Shown here: positions 62,116-64,000 of the stretch, piece by piece | Position numbering within the stretch: the stretch's first letter is position 1 | Layout of the letters: each line of letters starts with the position of its first letter | DNA from: JAOPZW01 sp963835295 | GTDB taxonomy: Bacteria; Actinomycetota; Thermoleophilia; Solirubrobacterales; Solirubrobacteraceae | Reading direction: 5' to 3' | DNA: 64,000 nucleotides | Assembly: GCA_963835295.1 (NCBI GenBank) | Contig: CAWIEX010000014.1 | Coordinates: 1,054,001 to 1,118,000, forward strand | The notes under the pieces: generated by a model | Told to the model about the DNA's origin: nothing | Databases searched by the model: none | The model's input: only the letters and a program-made list of their open reading frames with translations | Translations under genes and position numbers: made by a program

Positions 62116-62796
62116 ATGGGCGAATCGAGCCCTCGGACTGCGCACGAGGAGTCTGCGGCGACCAAGGGCAATGACCCGCTCGCCATCGTGCTGGCTGCCG
62201 ACGATGCGGCCGTTCGCCCGAAGCTGCGGCGACTGTTCGAGAGCGCGCCTGGACTCGAGATCGTCGCGGAGGCCGGCGACGCCGAGGCGGCCGTCGAGGC
62301 GGTAGTGCGCCACACCCCTGCGGCGCTCGTCCTCGACCTCGACCGGCCCGGGGACCTCTCGCTCGACACCATCCGCGCCGTGGAACAGGCCTCCCCCGGG
62401 ACACGCGTCGTCGTGCTCGTGACGAAGGACGACGCGTGGTTTGCCCCTCACGCGCTCCATGCCGGCGCGGCCGCTTGCATCGTCGGTGATCCGCACGGCG
62501 AGGACCTCTTCGATGCCGTCCGTCGCGGGGCCACGCGGAGGGCCGCGCCGCCACAGCCGGAGCCCGGACCGCCACCCGACGACCTCACCGAGCGCGAGCT
62601 CGAGGTGCTGCGGCTCCTCGCCCTGGGACACACCAACACGGAGATCGCCGCACACCTCTATCTCTCGGTTCGCACGGTCGAGGGGCACCGCGCCCGCCTG
62701 CAGCAGAAACTGAGCCGCCCCAGCCGCGCCGAGCTCGTGCGATACGCGCTCGACCGCGGCATGCTCCACGAAACCGAGGACCCTGCGCAGGGCTAG
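62116..62796 (+). CDS. LuxR-type response regulator with a degenerate receiver
   Basis: 226-residue regulator. The receiver keeps an acidic pair (IVLAADDAAVRPK) and a likely phospho-acceptor Asp74 in LVLDLDRPGD, but the conserved switch Lys is replaced: AAACIVGDPHGE stands where GYxLKD is expected. The HTH is canonical, LTERELEVLRLLALGHTNTEIA, then SVRTVEGHRARLQQKLSR. ATG 62116 is fixed by the promoter 6 bases upstream; the frame to 62077 runs into the operator. It is the only DNA-binding regulator here with the recurring operator at its own start, so it is a candidate master regulator. Its TAG overlaps the convergent antiporter stop as CTAG. Confidence 0.88.
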   Translation: MGESSPRTAHEESAATKGNDPLAIVLAADDAAVRPKLRRLFESAPGLEIVAEAGDAEAAVEAVVRHTPAALVLDLDRPGDLSLDTIRAVEQASPGTRVVVLVTKDDAWFAPHALHAGAAACIVGDPHGEDLFDAVRRGATRRAAPPQPEPGPPPDDLTERELEVLRLLALGHTNTEIAAHLYLSVRTVEGHRARLQQKLSRPSRAELVRYALDRGMLHETEDPAQG

Positions 62797-64000
62797 GGTT
62801 CTGGGTCGGGCCGCCGCCGCGTTGGCAGCTCGAGGACCGCCTGGAGCTCCGGGGCATCGGGTCCGAGGGCCCCCGCGACGCGGGCGTAGCGGCGCGTGAG
62901 CGGCGCCGCAGTGATGCCGTGCGCGAAGACGCTCAGCAGCACCGCGACCGTCATCGTGAGGAACAACTGCGAGAGCCCGGTGAGGTCGGGCTCCTCGTCA
63001 ACGACGACGAGCGCCAGGATGACGGAGGCAAGCCCACGCGGACCGAACCAGCCGAGGAACGCGACCGTCGAAGGTCGCAGCCCGAGCCCGAGGACGGCGA
63101 TCGCGACCGGGGCCATCCGGACGGCTGTGAGACTCAACGCGCCGTAGAGGACGATCTCCCACGTCGTGTCGCCGAGGGCATGCCACGCGAAGACCCCGAA
63201 GAGCAGGAACACCGCGAGGTTGAGGAGCTCACCCTCCTCCTCGGCGAACTCGAGCACCCGGTCGCGGAGCTGCGGCCCGATCGCGACGCCCGCCGCCCCG
63301 CCGCCGACGAACGCGGAGATGAAGCCGTTGCCGCCCGCCTCGTCCGCGACGAACCATGCGATCACCGCGAGCGCGGCGAGCCCGAGCTGCTCGAACGCGC
63401 GGGTCGTCCAGCCGCGCGCCGCCGCGCGCCTGAGAGCGAGGCCGCCCGCGACACCGCACGCCGCGCCGATCAGCGTGCCGTATCCGATCTGCTCGAGTGC
63501 GAAGCGAACCCAGCCGCCCCCGATGCCCTCCTCAGCGGCGGCGAGCGCGATGAACAGCGTGAGGAACGGAACGGTGCCGCCGTCGTTGAGCCCACTCTCG
63601 ACGTTCAGCCCCTGGCGGATGCGCACCGGCAAGATCGGGCTCGACACGACTGCCTGACCGAGCGCGGCGTCGGTCGGGGCGAGGATGGCCGCCACGATCG
63701 CGCACTCCCAGAACTCGAGGTGGGAGAGCAGCAGCAGCGCGAGCGCGGTGCCGCCGGCAATCGAGAGCGGCAGGCCGATCAACAGCAGGCGCAGCGGAAT
63801 GGCATTGCCGCGCAGGGCACGCGGATCGATGCGCGCCGCATCGCTGAACAGCAGCAGCACGAGCGCGAGCTCGGCCACGAGGAACACAGCTTCGCGCGAG
63901 TGCCCGTCCGTCGGGTGCGCCGCCGCACCGAAGTCGAGGATGCCCGTCGCGCCGGCGACGAGACCCGCGGTGACGAAGACCATCGGGGGGGACACGACGG
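62793..64000 (-). CDS. CPA1-type Na+/H+ antiporter (5' end outside window)
   Basis: About 400 residues of a NhaP-type antiporter. Transport-site segments are AAILAPTDAALGQAVVSS and GLNVESGLNDGGTVPFLTLF (the ESGLNDG core), and GWFGPRGLASVILALVVVDE is the late conserved helix. The C-terminus is short (LELPTRRRPDPEP), with no TrkA domain, unlike the antiporter at 48608-50371. GTG 63995 is an in-frame codon, but family members have around 30 more N-terminal residues, so the true start is probably beyond the window. It converges on the response regulator with a 4-base CTAG overlap of the stops. Confidence 0.9.
   Translation of the reverse strand, partial: VVSPPMVFVTAGLVAGATGILDFGAAAHPTDGHSREAVFLVAELALVLLLFSDAARIDPRALRGNAIPLRLLLIGLPLSIAGGTALALLLLSHLEFWECAIVAAILAPTDAALGQAVVSSPILPVRIRQGLNVESGLNDGGTVPFLTLFIALAAAEEGIGGGWVRFALEQIGYGTLIGAACGVAGGLALRRAAARGWTTRAFEQLGLAALAVIAWFVADEAGGNGFISAFVGGGAAGVAIGPQLRDRVLEFAEEEGELLNLAVFLLFGVFAWHALGDTTWEIVLYGALSLTAVRMAPVAIAVLGLGLRPSTVAFLGWFGPRGLASVILALVVVDEEPDLTGLSQLFLTMTVAVLLSVFAHGITAAPLTRRYARVAGALGPDAPELQAVLELPTRRRPDPEP

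Overview
The window is GC-rich (around 70%), gene-dense DNA from a single chromosome. The LAL/LuxR ATPases, NarL-type two-component systems, mycobacterial-type respiratory chain, DUF1269/DUF6325/DUF7144 proteins and frequent GTG and leaderless starts all point to an actinomycete. I infer Thermoleophilia (Solirubrobacterales-like), but I cannot run a phylogeny. I saw no tRNA, rRNA, phage, insertion sequence or CRISPR array. No stretch longer than about 200 bases is free of genes.

Layout. 1-5.3 kb: an MMPL exporter divergent from a TetR regulator, a membrane-anchored PI-PLC-like protein and a phosphodiester glycosidase. 5.4-7.8 kb: a MASE1 sensor kinase divergent from a NarL regulator. 8-15.5 kb: two paralogous LAL (MalT-like) regulators, a DUF1269 protein, a GAP/LysE-like exporter and two paralogous ~74-residue proteins. 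15.5-18.8 kb: integral membrane proteins and one broken gene. 18.8-22.1 kb: a sulfatase divergent from its formylglycine-generating enzyme. 22-28.7 kb: a lipoprotein, a holin-like/phosphatase-superfamily fusion, small membrane proteins and a ClC chloride channel. 28.8-31.1 kb: glutamate decarboxylase and a membrane protein. 31.2-43.3 kb: an eight-gene, tightly coupled minus-strand operon zwf-GH15-GMC-ndh-cydABDC. 43.4-50.9 kb: stress-type genes (LURP-one-like, DUF7144, class II amidotransferase, UspA, DUF389, galM, NhaP-type antiporter, CMD-like). 50.9-62.8 kb: a dense signalling block (three kinases, five response regulators, a third LAL regulator). The right edge holds a second, partial Na+/H+ antiporter.

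The main discovery is a recurring 17-bp inverted repeat, TCAYCC-N5-GGGTGA. I find it at 18 intergenic places (a 19th is weaker), serving 21 promoters. In every case a -10-like hexamer (usually NANNNT) starts 22-23 bases after the arm nearest the gene. In 13 cases an ATG or GTG follows the hexamer after only 6-9 bases, with no Shine-Dalgarno sequence, which predicts leaderless mRNAs. The other canonical-start cases have longer leaders and a recognisable Shine-Dalgarno. The palindrome centre then falls near -43, the position of a class II activator. The genes under it (universal stress protein, glutamate decarboxylase, ClC channel, Na+/H+ antiporter, sulfatase/FGE, G6PDH-cytochrome bd operon, small membrane proteins and one response regulator) read like an acid, redox and low-oxygen stress regulon comparable in logic to the mycobacterial DosR regulon but with a different box. 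The regulator is not identified. The many NarL/LuxR proteins here are candidates, especially the response regulator at 62116-62796, which carries the box at its own promoter.

Three genes (17947-18250, the GMC oxidoreductase and a sensor kinase at 51443-53229) carry single-base frameshifts in GC runs. These may be real lesions or assembly errors.
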